A DNA stretch of 64,000 bases from Antilocapra americana (lineage: Eukaryota; Chordata; Mammalia; Artiodactyla; Antilocapridae). The notes beneath the pieces are model-generated. The model did no database searches. It saw only the letters and a program-made list of their open reading frames with translations, and had not been told where the DNA came from. A program made the translations under genes and the position numbers. Shown one piece after another: positions 1-12,126 of the stretch. The stretch spans positions 30,949,681 through 31,013,680 of the forward strand of contig ML662442.1 of the NCBI GenBank assembly GCA_007570785.1, read 5' to 3'. The first letter of the stretch is position 1; each line of letters starts with the position of its first letter.

Positions 1-1344
1 CTTGTACCAGTATGTGTTCTGGCTCCGCTGTTTGATGTTTTGTTCATCTGTCTCTGTTAATGCTCGTGAGTGTTTTGAAGGTAATATGTTTTGCACTGAG
101 TAAAGCTTTCCCTCTCACTGTCATCCCTTTACATGTTACTCACAAATTTATCATGGAGTCATAAGATAATTTGCAGTCAACAGGTGTAAAATAGTCATTT
201 ATAGAAAGACTCACTTGTATGATGAAAAGGGAAAATGAAATGGGATATTCCTTTAAAGTGAAAAGATGTAGGACTCATAGTATATAGTGCATTTTACCAC
301 AGGATTAAACTTCAAGGTTTTAATTTAGATCAAAAGGATTATTTCCAAGGGATGGGCTTTATTAGACATAATGATGGTTACCAAAGTTTTATGGAACACT
401 CTCTGACATTGTTTAACGATGAGCTCCAAGGGCTGGTGTAAAGGAATGGGGTAATGACCCATCCCCTGAATTTGACTTATAGCTGGCATAGTTTGTCATA
501 TTTCAGCAAAGGGAGTTGTAGAATCTTCTTTTTTAAGAGATAAAATAGAGTTAATCTGTAATTTAGAAAGCTCTAGGGCATCTCATTATAGATAAAAAGG
601 AATGTTAACCTGGTTTAACTCTAACTGGAAAAATTATCAATCTCTTTTAGTCTGAAGCAAGGACAAAATTTAATTCCCCAAAGGCTGGGAATTGCTAGAA
701 TAGTTTTCTACCTTTTGGAAAAAGAGTAGGTTGAGTTTTCTTAATGACACAAGGCTTTGATTTATATATTACTAAAGGTTCCGGCAGCCATGAAACTTGA
801 GATTATTTCTTTATAGCAAGTCTTGGGTAACCAAGTTTTAGTTCTTGGATACTTCATTGTATTCTTTTTAAATTTTTCACTGGTTGATGCTTTTGTTTAT
901 ATGCTGTTGTATCTTGCTAAGGACATAGTCATCCACTTTATTTTATCTGATACCTCTTAGCTTCCAGGTCTGCTCTAGAAAGACTCCACTACTCTGAGGT
1001 CAGACTCCTAGTAGTCTCAATACCTATAAGCCAAAGAAAGCAAAAAAGATCCCTTGGATTGCAGATTCTGTCTCTTGCACTCTAATTCATAGAAAGACTC
1101 AGTCTTTTCCTGCAGGTCTCACCTAAACAACTGGACTTAAAATTAAGATACAAATTGTAACAAGAAGAGAAAGAGTAATTAAAAGTGGTTGTAAGATGTC
1201 AGGTGGAAATGGGACTAAAGTTCCATATGTACACAACTCTATCCAATTGTATCACATGAAAACCATGTCTGTATTGTATTTTAGAAAATTATCAGAATGT
1301 TTTTGGTTGTAATTAACAGATATTAATATAATTTAAAATGGTTT

Positions 1345-1530
1345 GAATGGTTGATTCTCAAACTTGGTGACACATTGGAATTATATGGGGAATTTGAAGA
1401 CATACTGGAGACTGGGTACCATCTCCAGAGATCAAAATTTAACAGGATGCCAGACTGGAAATTGAGATATTTAAAGAATCACAGGTAATTCTAATCTGCA
1501 GCAATGTTTGAGAACTGATTTAAACAATGA
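1345..1530 (+). mobile_element. MER5A-like (hAT-Charlie) DNA transposon relic
   Basis: It begins TGGTTGATTCTCAAACTTGG and ends GCAATGTTTGAGAACTGATT, the inverted TGGTTCTCAAA / TTTGAGAACCA ends typical of MER5. It is non-autonomous and has no coding capacity. Confidence 0.6.
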
Positions 1531-1597
1531 TCAGATTCATTGACTTATGTGGCTGAAGAGTCCAAAGTTGTGCTAGCTTTAGACAAGGCTTGGCACA

Positions 1598-1714
1598 GTG
1601 GTTCAAAGTTCCTCATTCAGCAGGACCTGGAGTGTGGTTGAAAATTTGTATCTGTAACAAGTTCCCAGGTGATGCTGATCCTGGTAGTCCAAAAATTAAA
1701 CTTTGAGAACCACT
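1598..1714 (+). mobile_element. MER5-like relic, partial
   Basis: GTTCAAAGTTCCTCATTCAG, then TCCCAGGTGATGCTGATCCT and TTTGAGAACCACT match a MER5 3' half. It lies close to the MER5A-like copy at 1345-1530. Confidence 0.6.
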
Positions 1715-1964
1715 AGAGATAAGTATATAGAAGTGAATAATAGATAGTTCCTGACATTTGAGGATTTTTAGGAAACCGGTGCTTATATCCAAACTACATA
1801 GTAATAAGCATATTCACATAATATTTATATTCAGTGAAAGGTAAAAATCACTAAGTTTATTATTCCAAAGAGGATGCTAAAGAGAAATCTGTAGCTTAAG
1901 TGTGACATAATCACAAAGATTAAACATGTATTTGATTTGTTTTCTTTCCTTATTTTCTACTTAG

Positions 1965-2065
1965 GTAATTGCTTTAACTTTAGACCTTAGTGATGGGTTC
2001 CTATATTGGTTGGTTCAAGACAGTCAGTGTATTCACCTGTATACAGCTGTTCTTCGGGGTCAGAG
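1965..2065 (+). CDS. ROS1: ROS1 exon 17 (YWTD propeller 2 blade)
   Basis: This 101-bp exon opens in phase 0 after a pyrimidine-rich TTAG acceptor and ends in phase 2 before GTGAGT. It reads VIALTLDLSDGFLYWLVQDS and continues to VLRGQ. The DGFLYW stretch is a typical YWTD propeller blade core. The split Ser codon is completed by the next exon. Alignment to human ROS1 from memory is colinear and has no gaps. Confidence 0.93.
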
Positions 2066-2256
2066 GTGAGTAATACTGAAGGCAATTGGTTGAAAAAACA
2101 CAAGTAACTTGCCCCTTTGTTATAAATAATAGTGCTTAAGAATTCATCTGTTCTTTCAATAAACATTTACTAATTATCCACTGTATTTGCAGACATTTTG
2201 CTTGCAAGGAAAGATGAGTTTGTAAACAACTAATTAGTGTAGAACATGGTGAATAT

Positions 2257-2470
2257 TCTATGGCTTTCCTCTTAGCTCAGTTGGTAAAGAATCTACCTGC
2301 AATGACAGAGATCTGGGTTCGATTCCTGGGTTGGGAAGATCTCCTGGAGAAGGAAATGACACTCCACTGCAGTATTCTTGCCTGGAGAAGCCTATGGACA
2401 GAGGAACCTGGCAGGCTACAGTCCACGAGGTCGCAAGAGTCAGACATGACTTAGCCGACTGCACCAGCAC
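2257..2470 (+). mobile_element. Bov-tA SINE
   Basis: The tRNA-Glu-derived head (TTAGCTCAGTTGGTAAAGAA, with B-box-like GGGTTCGATTCC) is followed by the Bov-A body. A 12-bp TSD (CATGGTGAATAT) flanks it at 2245-2256 and 2471-2482. Confidence 0.93.
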
Positions 2471-2769
2471 CATGGTGAATATGGCAATGGGGTATAGAGA
2501 GTCCAGGAGAGGCATTAAGGAGGATGTCCCTCAAGAGCCTAGGAAATGAGTGGATGGGTTGCTATGCTTCTTAACATAGTCTCCAACTATGATTATAGAT
2601 AGGCCTATAGAGCTCTTTAGTTGATGTATCTGAATGCTTTGTGTTTAGTATTCTTATCTATATACTGGGTTATATTTCCTTTTGTCACTATAAAATATTC
2701 TCATTCATTTATGGTAATACTCTTAATCTTGAAGACTATTTTGATATTAGGATATTAAAGTCATAGCAA

Positions 2770-3330
2770 CATTCTTACGCTTAGTTTGCAAGGCATAGCT
2801 CTTTATCTCTTTACTTTCAATTTTTGTCTTTACCTTTAAAGTGTGTTTCTTGTAAGCAGCATATAAGTTTTTGCTTTTTTATGCAATCTGACAGTCTGCC
2901 TTTTAACGGGGTGTTTGGTTCATTTATATCTAATATAGTTATTTATTAATATGTTTGGATTTAAGTCTACCATCTTGGTGTTTGACTTCCATTTGTCTCA
3001 TCAGCCATTTATTTCTCTATTCTACTTCTATGCATTTTTGACAGTGGATAAAATACTATTTTAGTATTTCATTTTATCTCCTCTCATGACATTTAAATTT
3101 TGTGTATTTATAATTTTCTTTAGGTTGCTTTAGAAAGTAAAATAAGCACTTTTAACAGTAAACATCTTCAAGTTACTACCATCATATTCAAAGTGTTCTT
3201 ATTTCATAAATGATTTTAAAACTTTATGATGATATGTTCCCAATTATTACCCTTCATTCTTTGTGTTCTTATTGTCATATATTTTACTTTTACCTATACT
3301 ATAAAATCCATGTTTATTACTATTTTTAGT
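2770..3330 (-). mobile_element. Old L1-like sequence, antisense
   Basis: TTTCTTGTAAGCAGCATATA, GCAATCTGACAGTCTGCCTT and ATTTAAGTCTACCATCTTGG resemble the antisense of old mammalian L1 ORF2. It is too diverged to encode protein. Confidence 0.55.
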
Positions 3331-3842
3331 TTAAACAGCCAATAGTTTTAAACTTCAAGGAAACAGTTACATATCTCAAATTAAAATAAGGACAAAAAGT
3401 CATTAGAGAACAGCAGTCAGAGGGAGAATTTAGAGGTCATATTATTTCATAGATGAGGACATTGAAACATTATATATATTGAGATGTGTATAAATTTGCT
3501 GACTGTCACACAGTAAATTGGAGAGATAGTCAGGAAAAGGTTAAAGTAAAGCAAAAGGTCCTGCTCTAGGAAAGAGATTTCTAATACTGGGTTCTTAGAC
3601 CCCCTAGGGAGTTCATGGCTGGCTTCAGAATGTGTGTGAGTGCCTGGAAGCTGAGCATCCATCATTTCATCAAAATTTTAAGACAGTCTAATCTTACAAA
3701 GGCCAAACATTCCTATTCTATGAGTACAATTTCAAGATTACTTTTAGATTAAAAATACTTTTGTTTGGTTTATGGAAAAATTCTTAACCATAGAGAATAT
3801 GAAAAAGGAATATGCATACATATATAAACATATAATGGAGTG

Positions 3843-3844
<2 letters not shown>

Positions 3845-3877
<33 letters not shown>
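3845..3877. repeat. (CA)n microsatellite
   Basis: About 16 uninterrupted CA units just before an antisense Bov-tA SINE. Probably polymorphic. Confidence 0.95.
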
Positions 3878-3879
<2 letters not shown>

Positions 3880-3889
3880 ATATAAAGGT

Positions 3890-4102
3890 GTATGTGCTTG
3901 CATCCTCAGTTACTCAGTTGTGTACAACTCTTTGTGACCCCATGAACTATAGCCTGCCAGGCTCCTCTGTCCTGGAATACTCCAGGCAAGAATACTGGAG
4001 TGGGTAGCCATTCCTTTCTCCAGTGGATGTTCCCAACCCAGGAATCAAACCCAGGTCTCCTGCATTGCAGTCAGATTTTTACCATCTGAGCCACCAGGGA
4101 AG

Positions 4103-4104
<2 letters not shown>
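3890..4104 (-). mobile_element. Bov-tA SINE, antisense, between microsatellites
   Basis: The reverse complement of the Bov-tA consensus ends in GAGCCACCAGGGAAGCC. A (CA)n tract lies just upstream and (TG)n(TA)n directly follows, so the boundaries are soft. Confidence 0.9.

Positions 4105-4164
<60 letters not shown>
4105..4164. repeat. Compound (TG)n(TA)n microsatellite
   Basis: About 16 TG units pass directly into about 14 TA units at the end of the SINE at 3890-4104. Confidence 0.95.
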
Positions 4165-4167
<3 letters not shown>

Positions 4168-5209
4168 ATAATGCATATAAGCATATACACAGCAATTTTA
4201 TTAATCATTTATTTTATATCAGCTAAACATATAGCTCTAGCTAGTTTCCTAATTGTGAACCATAGAAGACTGGCTGTTCCTTTTCCTAGAAATGTGAAGT
4301 ACTGGCAATCTGGTTATCAAAAGAATCTGTCTGTGTGATACAGACAGTGCTCAAAGCGATAGTGTCCTGAAGGATCGTGATTCTCTGTACGTGTCTGCAC
4401 ATCTCAGAGGACAGTCTAACTGGAGTTGTTTGAGAGTCCCGCTCTCAAGTACCCAGAAAATCAATACTATTGGATTCAGCAGATAAGAGAAGGAAGTTTC
4501 TCCTTTAAAAATGCATTTCTTTATCTTAAGGTTAATTTTCCTTATATGCATGCCCAATGGGGTGCAGCAGATCTTGACAAGGTTATACAAATGACAGGCA
4601 TTTTGCCCTCCAAGTAAGTCTTGCCCTTTTATCATACCAGAAAAAAGAGTGGTAGATAAAGATAGGAATTCCAGAACCATTTTACAAGCAGAAAATTTTC
4701 CCTAATATATAACCAAAATTCCTTCTTCGGCATTTCAAATTCCTGACCTCTAGTCTAGATCATCACTGCCCAATGCAAATAACGCGAGCTATGTACATAA
4801 TTGTAAATTTCCTAGTTGCTTCATTTTAAAAAGTAAAAGCATAGGTAAATTATTGATGAGCTATTTGCACTCTTTTTTCATATTAATTTTAAAGAATAGC
4901 CTTGGTGTATTTTACAGACATAGCACATCTCAATTTGCACACTAAGTTTTCATAGGAAATCTTTGATCTGCAGTTAGATTTTATAAAATTTACAGTTGAA
5001 AAGTTGATTTATGTGCCCAAGTTTTTCTGAAATACTTGAAAAGCTTTCTAGTAAATCAATATATGATTTATAATGTGTAAATAAAATATTAGCTTAAAAT
5101 TGTAACCTAAATTAACTAAGATTAAATAACATAAAGATTCAGTTTCTTAACTTCAGTAGCTAAGGGCTCAGCAGTCACCTGTAGTTCTAGTGTACAGTAG
5201 AGATGAGAT

Positions 5210-5418
5210 CGGGCTTCCCTAGTGGCTCCGGTAAAGAATCCACCTACCAATGCAGGAGACGCAAGTTTAGTCTCTGGGTCAGAAAGATTGCCTGGAGAAG
5301 GAAACGGCAACCCACTCCGATATTCTTGCCTGGAGAAATCCCATGGACAGAGAAGCCTGGTAGACTAGAGTCCATGGAGTTGCAAAGAGTCAGACATGAC
5401 TTAGTGACTAAACAACAA
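5210..5418 (+). mobile_element. Bov-tA SINE
   Basis: A full-length copy starting GGGCTTCCCTAGTGGCTC. A 12-bp TSD (TAGAGATGAGAT) lies at 5198-5209 and 5419-5430. Confidence 0.93.
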
Positions 5419-5719
5419 TAGAGATGAGATTAGCTGTTTGCTGTCTTTCAGCTTACTCTGAACTTGATGACAACTGTAAGTGGCTTTTCAAACTGTTCTC
5501 CCCTCTGCTATGTACAGCCATTCCCTTTGGTTTATTAAATAATGAATCTATTATCAGTATAATACCATATCTGTCTTGGAGGTTGAAAAGGGTGCATCTG
5601 TCATAAAAGTTCAGGCATATTTAGTCATGTCAGAACTGAGTATATTGCTCTAAAGGTACCTACACCTTGCTGTTCTCTCTGAATAAAATGGTCCTCAAAC
5701 CTGGTTCTCTTGGTTACTT

Positions 5720-5992
5720 TGTGTTCAGACTGCAAGGCTCAGCTTAAACATGGTTTTCTCTGAGAGAAGCTTTCTCTGACCAGACCCTATTAGGTCTCCT
5801 TGTTAAGGAGCCCACTCTTCCTTTCCATTTACAGTGTCATTCAATGATATAGTTATTTGCTTCCTACCTGCCTATTCTACTAGGCTGTATGTTCTAGGAG
5901 GCCAGGGATTGTATTTGTCTTATTTACCACTATGTTCCTAGTGGCCACCACAGAACTAGGCACCCAATATTTGCTGAATACATGAGTAAACC
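5720..5992 (+). mobile_element. L2 LINE 3' end relic
   Basis: GTATGTTCTAGGAGGCCAGG, CACAGAACTAGGCACCCAAT and ATTTGCTGAATACATGAGTA follow the L2 3'-end pattern (CCATGAGGGCAGGG, GGCACATAGTAGG, TTTGTTGAATGAA). Confidence 0.65.
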
Positions 5993-6480
5993 TCTAGTAG
6001 AGTAACCTCAGCTGACCTCTATACGTATCTCATGCTTCATGGAAGGATTTACCTTTTAGTGATTTTTTGTTGAGCTTTGATTTAAATCCAGCTCTATCTA
6101 TTGCTGGGGACTGAAGGATTTGAGGTACTGACTTGCTGCAAATGAGGAGGCTATGCTGAAATTGTGATGAACACCAGATGTCAAGAATTTTTGGATCGGC
6201 CCAGGAGATATTTGCAGAAGAGAAGTCTTCTGCTGGGAAAGAGGGGCAGTTCCAGCCAATGACAGTTAAGGGATTTCCAGTCTCAGCCTGCAGGGAAGTC
6301 TCTGTCTGGAGACTGTTTTGGGAATGCTGAATAAACTACTTGAGAACAAGGCTAACGGGAACAGATCTGTAGGATCTAGGCTGCAGCAGCCCAGTGCATG
6401 GTCCAGAAGGGCCGGCCTTCTTGAGCATCCTTCTCAAGCATCCTGCTTGATGAGCTTCTTTCCATATAGAATTTGGTTTT

Positions 6481-6916
6481 TTTTTTTTAAATTTTTTTTT
6501 TATTATTGTTTTTGCCATACATTGTCATGATATCACCATGGGTTTATATATGCTTCCCCTCCGGGTCCCCCCTCCCTCCCCCCTCCCCCCCAGGAAATCT
6601 CGCTGCACCAGCCCCCAGCATCAATCCTGGGCTGGCGATTGATTAGACACATGACAATTAACATGCTTCAGTGCCCTTCTCCCATATCATCCCACCCTTA
6701 CCCTCATCCACAAAGTCCACAAGTCTATTCTATACATCTGCGTTCCTTTTGTTGTCTCCCATGTTGGGTTCTCATTACTGTCTTTCTAAATTCCATATAT
6801 ATGTGTTAATATACTGTATTGTTGTTTTTGCTTCTGGCTTACTTCACTCTGGATAATGGGCTCCAGTTTCGTCCATCTGAGTAGAATTGCTTCAAATGAA
6901 TTTTTTTTTAATGCTG
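6481..6916 (-). mobile_element. L1 3' end, antisense, 5'-truncated
   Basis: A 436-bp insertion holds the reverse complement of the same L1 3' region seen at about 62620-63060, including the last ORF2 codons and the 3' UTR with its C-rich strand (6557-6593). The T-rich start is the inverted poly(A). A 13-bp TSD (AGAATTTGGTTTT) lies at 6468-6480 and 6917-6929. Confidence 0.92.
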
Positions 6917-7969
6917 AGAATTTGGTTTTATATATGTCACCAAGAGATATACTGGAAAGGTCCCGTGAGAAGTGGAAACAAGAAAGCGTAAAATTAGAAA
7001 AGGTGAAAATCTAAAAGGCAAGTCAGGTGCTGTCTTCACATCTGAATAGGTATGAATAAAGAATCTTTTACAAGAAAAAGGACTATGGGAATAGTACGAG
7101 TGAATGTAGTTTTTCTTTATAAGGCTCACAACTCCCAGGTCCTCTGAGGTAATTTCGGTTTTCTCAAGGAGGTATTATGAAACTCTCAAAACAAAGCTTT
7201 TATTTATTTTGATATTTAGTGTCATATTTTTCTAAAAAGGAGAATGTCAACACTTTAAAAGATTTAGAGAAATCATTTTTTTAAAGTGAAATGACTACTC
7301 CAAAAGGCTGAGAATCATTGAGATAGTTATTATTGAATACTAGAAAAACCAGAGTAATTTTAGAAACCACCAAGCAGATTTTTAAAGTAAAAATTATTAT
7401 AAAATTGCTCATCATTGAGAAAAGACTTTAAAAGCAATTTTAAATGACATTCTGTTTACTAGAATTCTCTGGTCTGAAACAGAGCATTTTGACTAAACTG
7501 TGTGGAAACTGGTAAGTATCAATGAAGCAACCCACCGTTGTGAATAGTATAAAGCGCAGGATCAGACAGCTTAGAATAAAGATTGGTGAGTAAATGGTAT
7601 GACTAACCGAGAACAAGAGGAAGGCCGTGAAGAGAAGCCAATTAGTGAGTTGTGCCTTTGATGTGGGGTTATTATGAAAAGTCACCAGGGTTTATTAAGA
7701 TCTGTGTAACGCTTGCTATTGCAATATCACGTTCCTAAGAAAAGTCCTGGAAAATCTACTTTAGGGATACTTCCTGAAAAAAAAAGCCAAAAGTCAACTT
7801 TGCATAGCATTAAGAGTAACGAGAATTATTGTCGCAAAGTATGTCCTCTTTGTTTTCAGACACGCACACTAAACAAACACACGTTCTCTCCTCTTGAATT
7901 CTCTGCTTGAATGTACCAACCCTCACCCCCCTCCAGACGCACACGCTAACTGGCATCCTGTTTCCGCAG

Positions 7970-8184
7970 TGCTGGGGATGCCACCATCACGGAATTCGCA
8001 GCCTGGAGCACTTCCGACGTTTCCCAGAACGCACTGACGTACTACAGTGGTCGGCTCTTCTGGATCAATGGTTTTCGGATTATCACAGCTCAGGAAATCG
8101 GTCAGAGGACCAGCGTCTCCGTTTTGGAACCAGCCAAATTTAATCAGTTCACAATTGTTCAGACATCCCTCAAGCCTCTGCCAG
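7970..8184 (+). CDS. ROS1: ROS1 exon 18 (end of propeller 2)
   Basis: This 215-bp exon follows TTTCCGCAG and ends before GTACGA in phase 1. It completes the Ser codon and reads AGDATITEFAAWSTS, then RLFWINGFRII, then SLKPLP. The RLFWINGF segment is another YWTD-type blade strand, and the Pro-rich end leads into the next FN3 domain. It is extracellular. A 5.9-kb intron precedes it. Confidence 0.95.
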
Positions 8185-8502
8185 GTACGATATTTTATTC
8201 CTGCTTACCTCTCTTCTCCATACTTTCTGTTAAATAAATTTTAAGGTTCTTTTTTTTCTTTAAAATTATGTTTTAAGAGGGAAAAAAGGCCTTAGTAGTT
8301 TCTGTGCTTGCAATCCTTTTAACTCTTAACCCAAATTTACAGCCTGGAACAATCAGAAAAAGATAATTTTCAGGATATAGTAAAGGAAAGAAAAATTTTA
8401 TTTTGGTTCTGATTATCAGTGGTTTCTATTAATAGTCCACGTGTCCGCGATAACTGATAATCCCCATTTTTTTCTCTCTCTGTTCTTTCTTTCATCCCAT
8501 AG

Positions 8503-8663
8503 GGAACTTTTCCTTTACCCCTAAGGTTATCCCAGATGCCATTCCAGAGTCTTCCTTTATGATTGAAGGAAATGCTTCGAGATTTCACATCCTCTGGAAT
8601 GCTCCCCCAGCGGTGGATTGGGGCGTAATTTTCTACAGCGTGGAATTCAGTGCTCATTCTAAG
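8503..8663 (+). CDS. ROS1: ROS1 exon 19 (FN3 domain, first half)
   Basis: This 161-bp exon enters in phase 1 and leaves in phase 0. It reads GNFSFTPKVIPD and continues to WGVIFYSVEFSAHSK. It encodes the A-C strands of a fibronectin III domain, with the typical core Trp (ILWNAPPAVDW) and Tyr (FYSVEF). Two N-glycosylation sequons (NFS, NAS) are visible. The intron before it is only 318 bp. Confidence 0.95.
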
Positions 8664-9032
8664 GTATGGCATTGGTTCTAGTAACTTCTAGTTTTCAAAC
8701 AGACTGCCCCATCTGCATCAGGCCTGCCTATACTGATTTGCACTTTCTCTACTTAACTGAGTCCATCTCCCTCACTGTTCCTGTAGCATTTGGTTATAAA
8801 GATTATTCCTGAGAATTCTGTTTTACAGCTAGTCTCTGATTGCTTTATGGTTAGTGTTAACCATTTGTGTACACACACTAGTGCTGTGGAACAACATGGA
8901 ACTTACCAACATTAGCATTTCCAAAATTTCAAGGTTAACTTTCATGTGGACCAAAGTTTAAAGGTTGTAATTCGGAAAAAAAATGTTATGATTCTCTCCC
9001 TAAGAAAATAATGTTTTGTGCTTATATTTTAG

Positions 9033-9177
9033 TTCCTGGCTAGTGAACAACAGTCTAAACCTGTGTTTACTGTGGAAGGGCTGGAGCCCTATGCCTTATT
9101 TAACCTTTCTGTCACTCCTTATACCTACTGGGGAAACGGTCCCAAAACATCTCTAGCGCTCCGAGCACCTGAAACAG
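9033..9177 (+). CDS. ROS1: ROS1 exon 20 (FN3 domain, second half)
   Basis: This 145-bp exon runs from phase 0 to phase 1. It reads FLASEQQ, then VFTVEGLEPYALFNLSVTPY, ending RAPET. The LEPYALFNLSVTPY string is the classic FN3 E-F loop/F strand pattern (L-P-x-T/Y-x-Y-x-V). One sequon (NLS) is present. Together with exon 19 it forms a complete FN3 domain. Confidence 0.95.
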
Positions 9178-9639
9178 GTACAAGGGTTAAAATCTCTTTT
9201 TAAAAAAGGCAGAATCTTGCTTTCCATGATCTAGAATGGATAATTAATCATTTTTAACAATCATTTTTAGTTTTGTGTAGATGTATTTAGATTCAAAACT
9301 CTTTCAGTGACTTTTTGGGTATTAGAATAGCACAATTAAAATAAATCTGAATAATTAATTTCAAAACAATATTTCAGATTTCTTAAAGACTGTTTCACTG
9401 GACTATGATGATGTATGTATAAAGTGCAAAAACATGCTTCAGGTTAATTGTGAAATGCTTCATAAGGACAAAGGGGATTTAAGAATGTAAAAATTTTCTG
9501 GAAGGCAGGCAGGTTTACCAGGAGGTTTTCCTACAGATGGTAACTCAGAATCTTTTCTAGGTGAATAACGGATGTCTAAACTTTTTAAAAAGTGTTTTTC
9601 TTTGGAATATATTTTTAAAAAGGAAATTAGCCACATCTT

Positions 9640-9875
9640 TACATGTGTATATCACTTTAAAAGTGTACAAAGTACATTTATATGTATCATTTCTTTATTA
9701 AACATTTATTACATCCCTATCATGTGTCAGAAACATCATTGTATCATTTTATTTGATTCTTACACAGCTCTGCAGTAGGTAGAGCAGGTGTTATTAATCT
9801 CTTAGCAGGTTATTACGCTATGTTAAGCCTAGGAGTTGCCCCATGTAAGATAGTAAGTGTTGGGGCTGGGGCTTA
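9640..9875 (+). mobile_element. MIR SINE relic
   Basis: ATTACATCCCTATCATGTGT, TTTGATTCTTACACAGCTCT and GTAAGTGTTGGGGCTGGGGC fit MIR core and 3' phrases (with preceding T/A-rich DNA). Old and diverged. Confidence 0.55.
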
Positions 9876-10439
9876 CTCTGGACTTTTCACTCTAGTTTCT
9901 TCAAATTTCTATTCAATCAGTTTTGTAAACATTGGCAAATGACTGTATCATGTTAATTTAATTTATATAAACTTTCCAGCATGGGACCTGGCTGGCAGAA
10001 AGAGCGCAATAAACATAGAAATCCATTTGCTATTGCATTTTTTTCAATTGTTAAGATTTTATCAGCAGTATTTATTCATGAGTCTCATAACAGGAACATA
10101 GTGAAACCTGGGCAGGTTCTGGAGCAGTTAGCATTTGGATTCAGGTATGTGCTCTTTGAGATTGCCTTGGGATGTTAGATTTGTTAGAATTCTTCTGTGG
10201 AAATGGACTTGACTGCATCCTTTAGGGGATGCACTGGGAACAAGGACTCATCAGTACTCGGCAATAAGGAAGAATGATACGATTTGGTACTTGCCTCCGG
10301 GAAATTTATAATATAGTTGGAAGTTATTCAAATTGACAAATATTTATTAAGCACTTACTGTGTGCAAGTCCTCTACTAGATTTGGGGGGATTTAATAAGG
10401 ATTAAGAAAAGGTGCTTTCTCTCTTTCTCTGATGAACCT

Positions 10440-10930
10440 CATAAAACAGTTATGAGTTCTGGGGATCAATGTACATCATGGTAACTGTAGTCAACAATAC
10501 TATATTATATACCTGAAGGTTGCTAAGAGAGTAGATAGTAAATATTATCGCCATGTCAAACAATTCTAATTATGTAAGTTGATGTGTTAATTGACTTTAA
10601 TCATTTTGCAATATATATGTGTGTATCACATCATCACATTGTACACCTTAAACCTAAACAACATTATATGTCTATTGAAAGTATTAGTCACTCAGTCAGA
10701 TACAACTCTTTGCAACCCCATGGACTGTAGCCTGCCGGACTCTTCTGTCCATGCAGTTCTCCAGGCAAGCATACTGCAGTGGGTTGCCGTTCTCTTCTCC
10801 AGGGGATATTCCTGACTCAGGGATTGAATCTGGGTCTCCTGTATTGCAGGTGATTCTTTACCATCTGAGCCACCAGGGAAACCTGTATACCAATTATATC
10901 TTAATAAAGCTGGGGGGAAAAGTTAAAAAA
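10440..10930 (+). mobile_element. Old L1 (L1M-type) 3' end, split by a SINE
   Basis: The pattern ATGGTAACTGTAGTCAACAA, then GTACACCTTAAACCTAAACA, then CTTAATAAAGCTGGGGGGAA matches the 3' UTR of mammalian-wide L1M elements. It is diverged, and the SINE at 10677-10884 is nested in it. Confidence 0.75.
10677..10884 (-). mobile_element. Bov-tA SINE, antisense, inside an older L1 tail
   Basis: The reverse-complement Bov-tA sequence runs from a TTAGTCACTCAGTC end to GAGCCACCAGGGAAACC. It splits an L1M-type 3' end whose parts are at about 10440-10676 and 10885-10930. Confidence 0.9.
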
Positions 10931-11863
10931 AATGCAGAGAGATAAACACAGATACTGCTAATAATGATAGAAATGAGACAGTGACAGATGACTAGCAATA
11001 GCATAGAGTGTATAAACAAGCCACGAAACCACCTCTATTAGGTGAAGCATTCTTGAGAGAGGGCCATGCCTGTGGACTGGTGTGACCAGGGAAGGCCGTC
11101 CTTTGGGGAGTGGAAGCTTTAGCTGGGCTCTAAGGGATAAAGCAAGAAGAGGTGTATCCCATGTACGGACAATGTAAGAAGGCCTGGGGACTGGATAATG
11201 ATGTGAGTGCTGAATATTAAGGGCAATGGGATTGGAGTGACAGACTGGGAGAAGACCTTGGGGGATCCTGAGAAAGAAGAGGAATGTCTTGGATGGCACA
11301 ACTTGGAAAACACGCGGAAGAGTTTCTCTTGACTGACATACACACACAGAGAGAACTTGATTAAAGGACTGTGATAGGCTCGATTGCGTGGTTTGGCTCT
11401 AGAATAGATGGCAACAGTCAAGCCATACTCTCAGAGAGGGTTCAAGATAAGATGACGGGGACCCTGGATATGCTTTATTTTACACCCTGAACTGGCTAAA
11501 ATCTAGATAGGGATAGTGTCTTCCTTCCAGTGGTGACTGCCATTTCCACCTCCAAAATGAGAGTAAATGCTGTATTTTATAAGGAGAACCAGCTTCCATG
11601 TATACAAGCACAGACTAGAAAGATGAGCCTCAGTGGTAGTAAGCAGGATTCGGGTTGGAAAAAAGGAAGACTAGCAGAAATATCAGGATAGGTTCCTGAA
11701 GAAATCTATAGCGTATTCTCTCCAGAAGATCTTTAAGGACAAGATAGATACACCTTAACTGTCTGGAATGAGAAATATTTATTACTATGTTGCTCTGTAC
11801 CCTCATCTTGAGTGATAGAAGTCCGTCTTATATTATTTTCTGCCCTGTGTCTCTGCTTTTCAG

Positions 11864-12126
11864 TTCCATCAGCACCAGAGAATCCCAGAATATTTATATT
11901 ACCAAGTGAAAAACACCATAACAAGAATGAAGTTGTAGTGGAATTTAGGTGGAATAAGCCTCAGCCTGAAAATGGTGTGTTAACAAGATTTGAAATTTTC
12001 TACCAAATATCTAACCAAAACGACACAAACAAAACATTTGAAGACTGGATTACTGTCAATGTCACTCCCTCCGTGATGTCTTTTCAACTTGAGGGCATGA
12101 GTCCCGGGTACAGTGTTGCCTTCCAG
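11864..12126 (+). CDS. ROS1: ROS1 exon 21 (next FN3 domain, most of it)
   Basis: This 263-bp exon starts after CTTTTCAG and ends in phase 0 before GTAAGA. It opens VPSAPENPRIFILPSEK, contains VVVEFRWNKPQPENGVLTRF, and ends LEGMSPGYSVAFQ. The S-A-P-x-N-P entry, the core Trp in FRW and the G-x-x-P-G-Y end mark an FN3 domain. It has several sequons (NDT, NKT, NVT). Confidence 0.96.

Larger units (their letters stand above)
1..1964 (+). other. ROS1 intron 16, 3' part
   Basis: No exon recognised. Besides the two MER5-like relics at 1345-1714, the AT-rich sequence shows nothing I can name. Confidence 0.6.
2066..7969 (+). other. ROS1 intron 17
   Basis: Holds Bov-tA SINEs, microsatellites, an old L1, an L2 relic and an antisense L1 tail. 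In 4165-5190, 5993-6467 and 6930-7969 I see no gene; the 109-codon antisense frame at 4351-4680 has no recognisable features. Confidence 0.6.

Noticed and set aside
2257..2330. tRNA gene (tRNA-like box with GGTTCGATTCC)
   Set aside because: It is the tRNA-derived head of a Bov-tA SINE with a Bov-A body and TSD; the same applies to the other SINE heads in the window.
4108..4338. Cys-Val repeat peptide frames
   Set aside because: They are translations of (TG)n/(TA)n microsatellite DNA; the frames at 54028-54352 and 13263-13507 are of the same kind.
10958..11347. 129-codon antisense frame
   Set aside because: No recognisable motif, lies in repeat-like intron DNA, and has no splice or promoter context.
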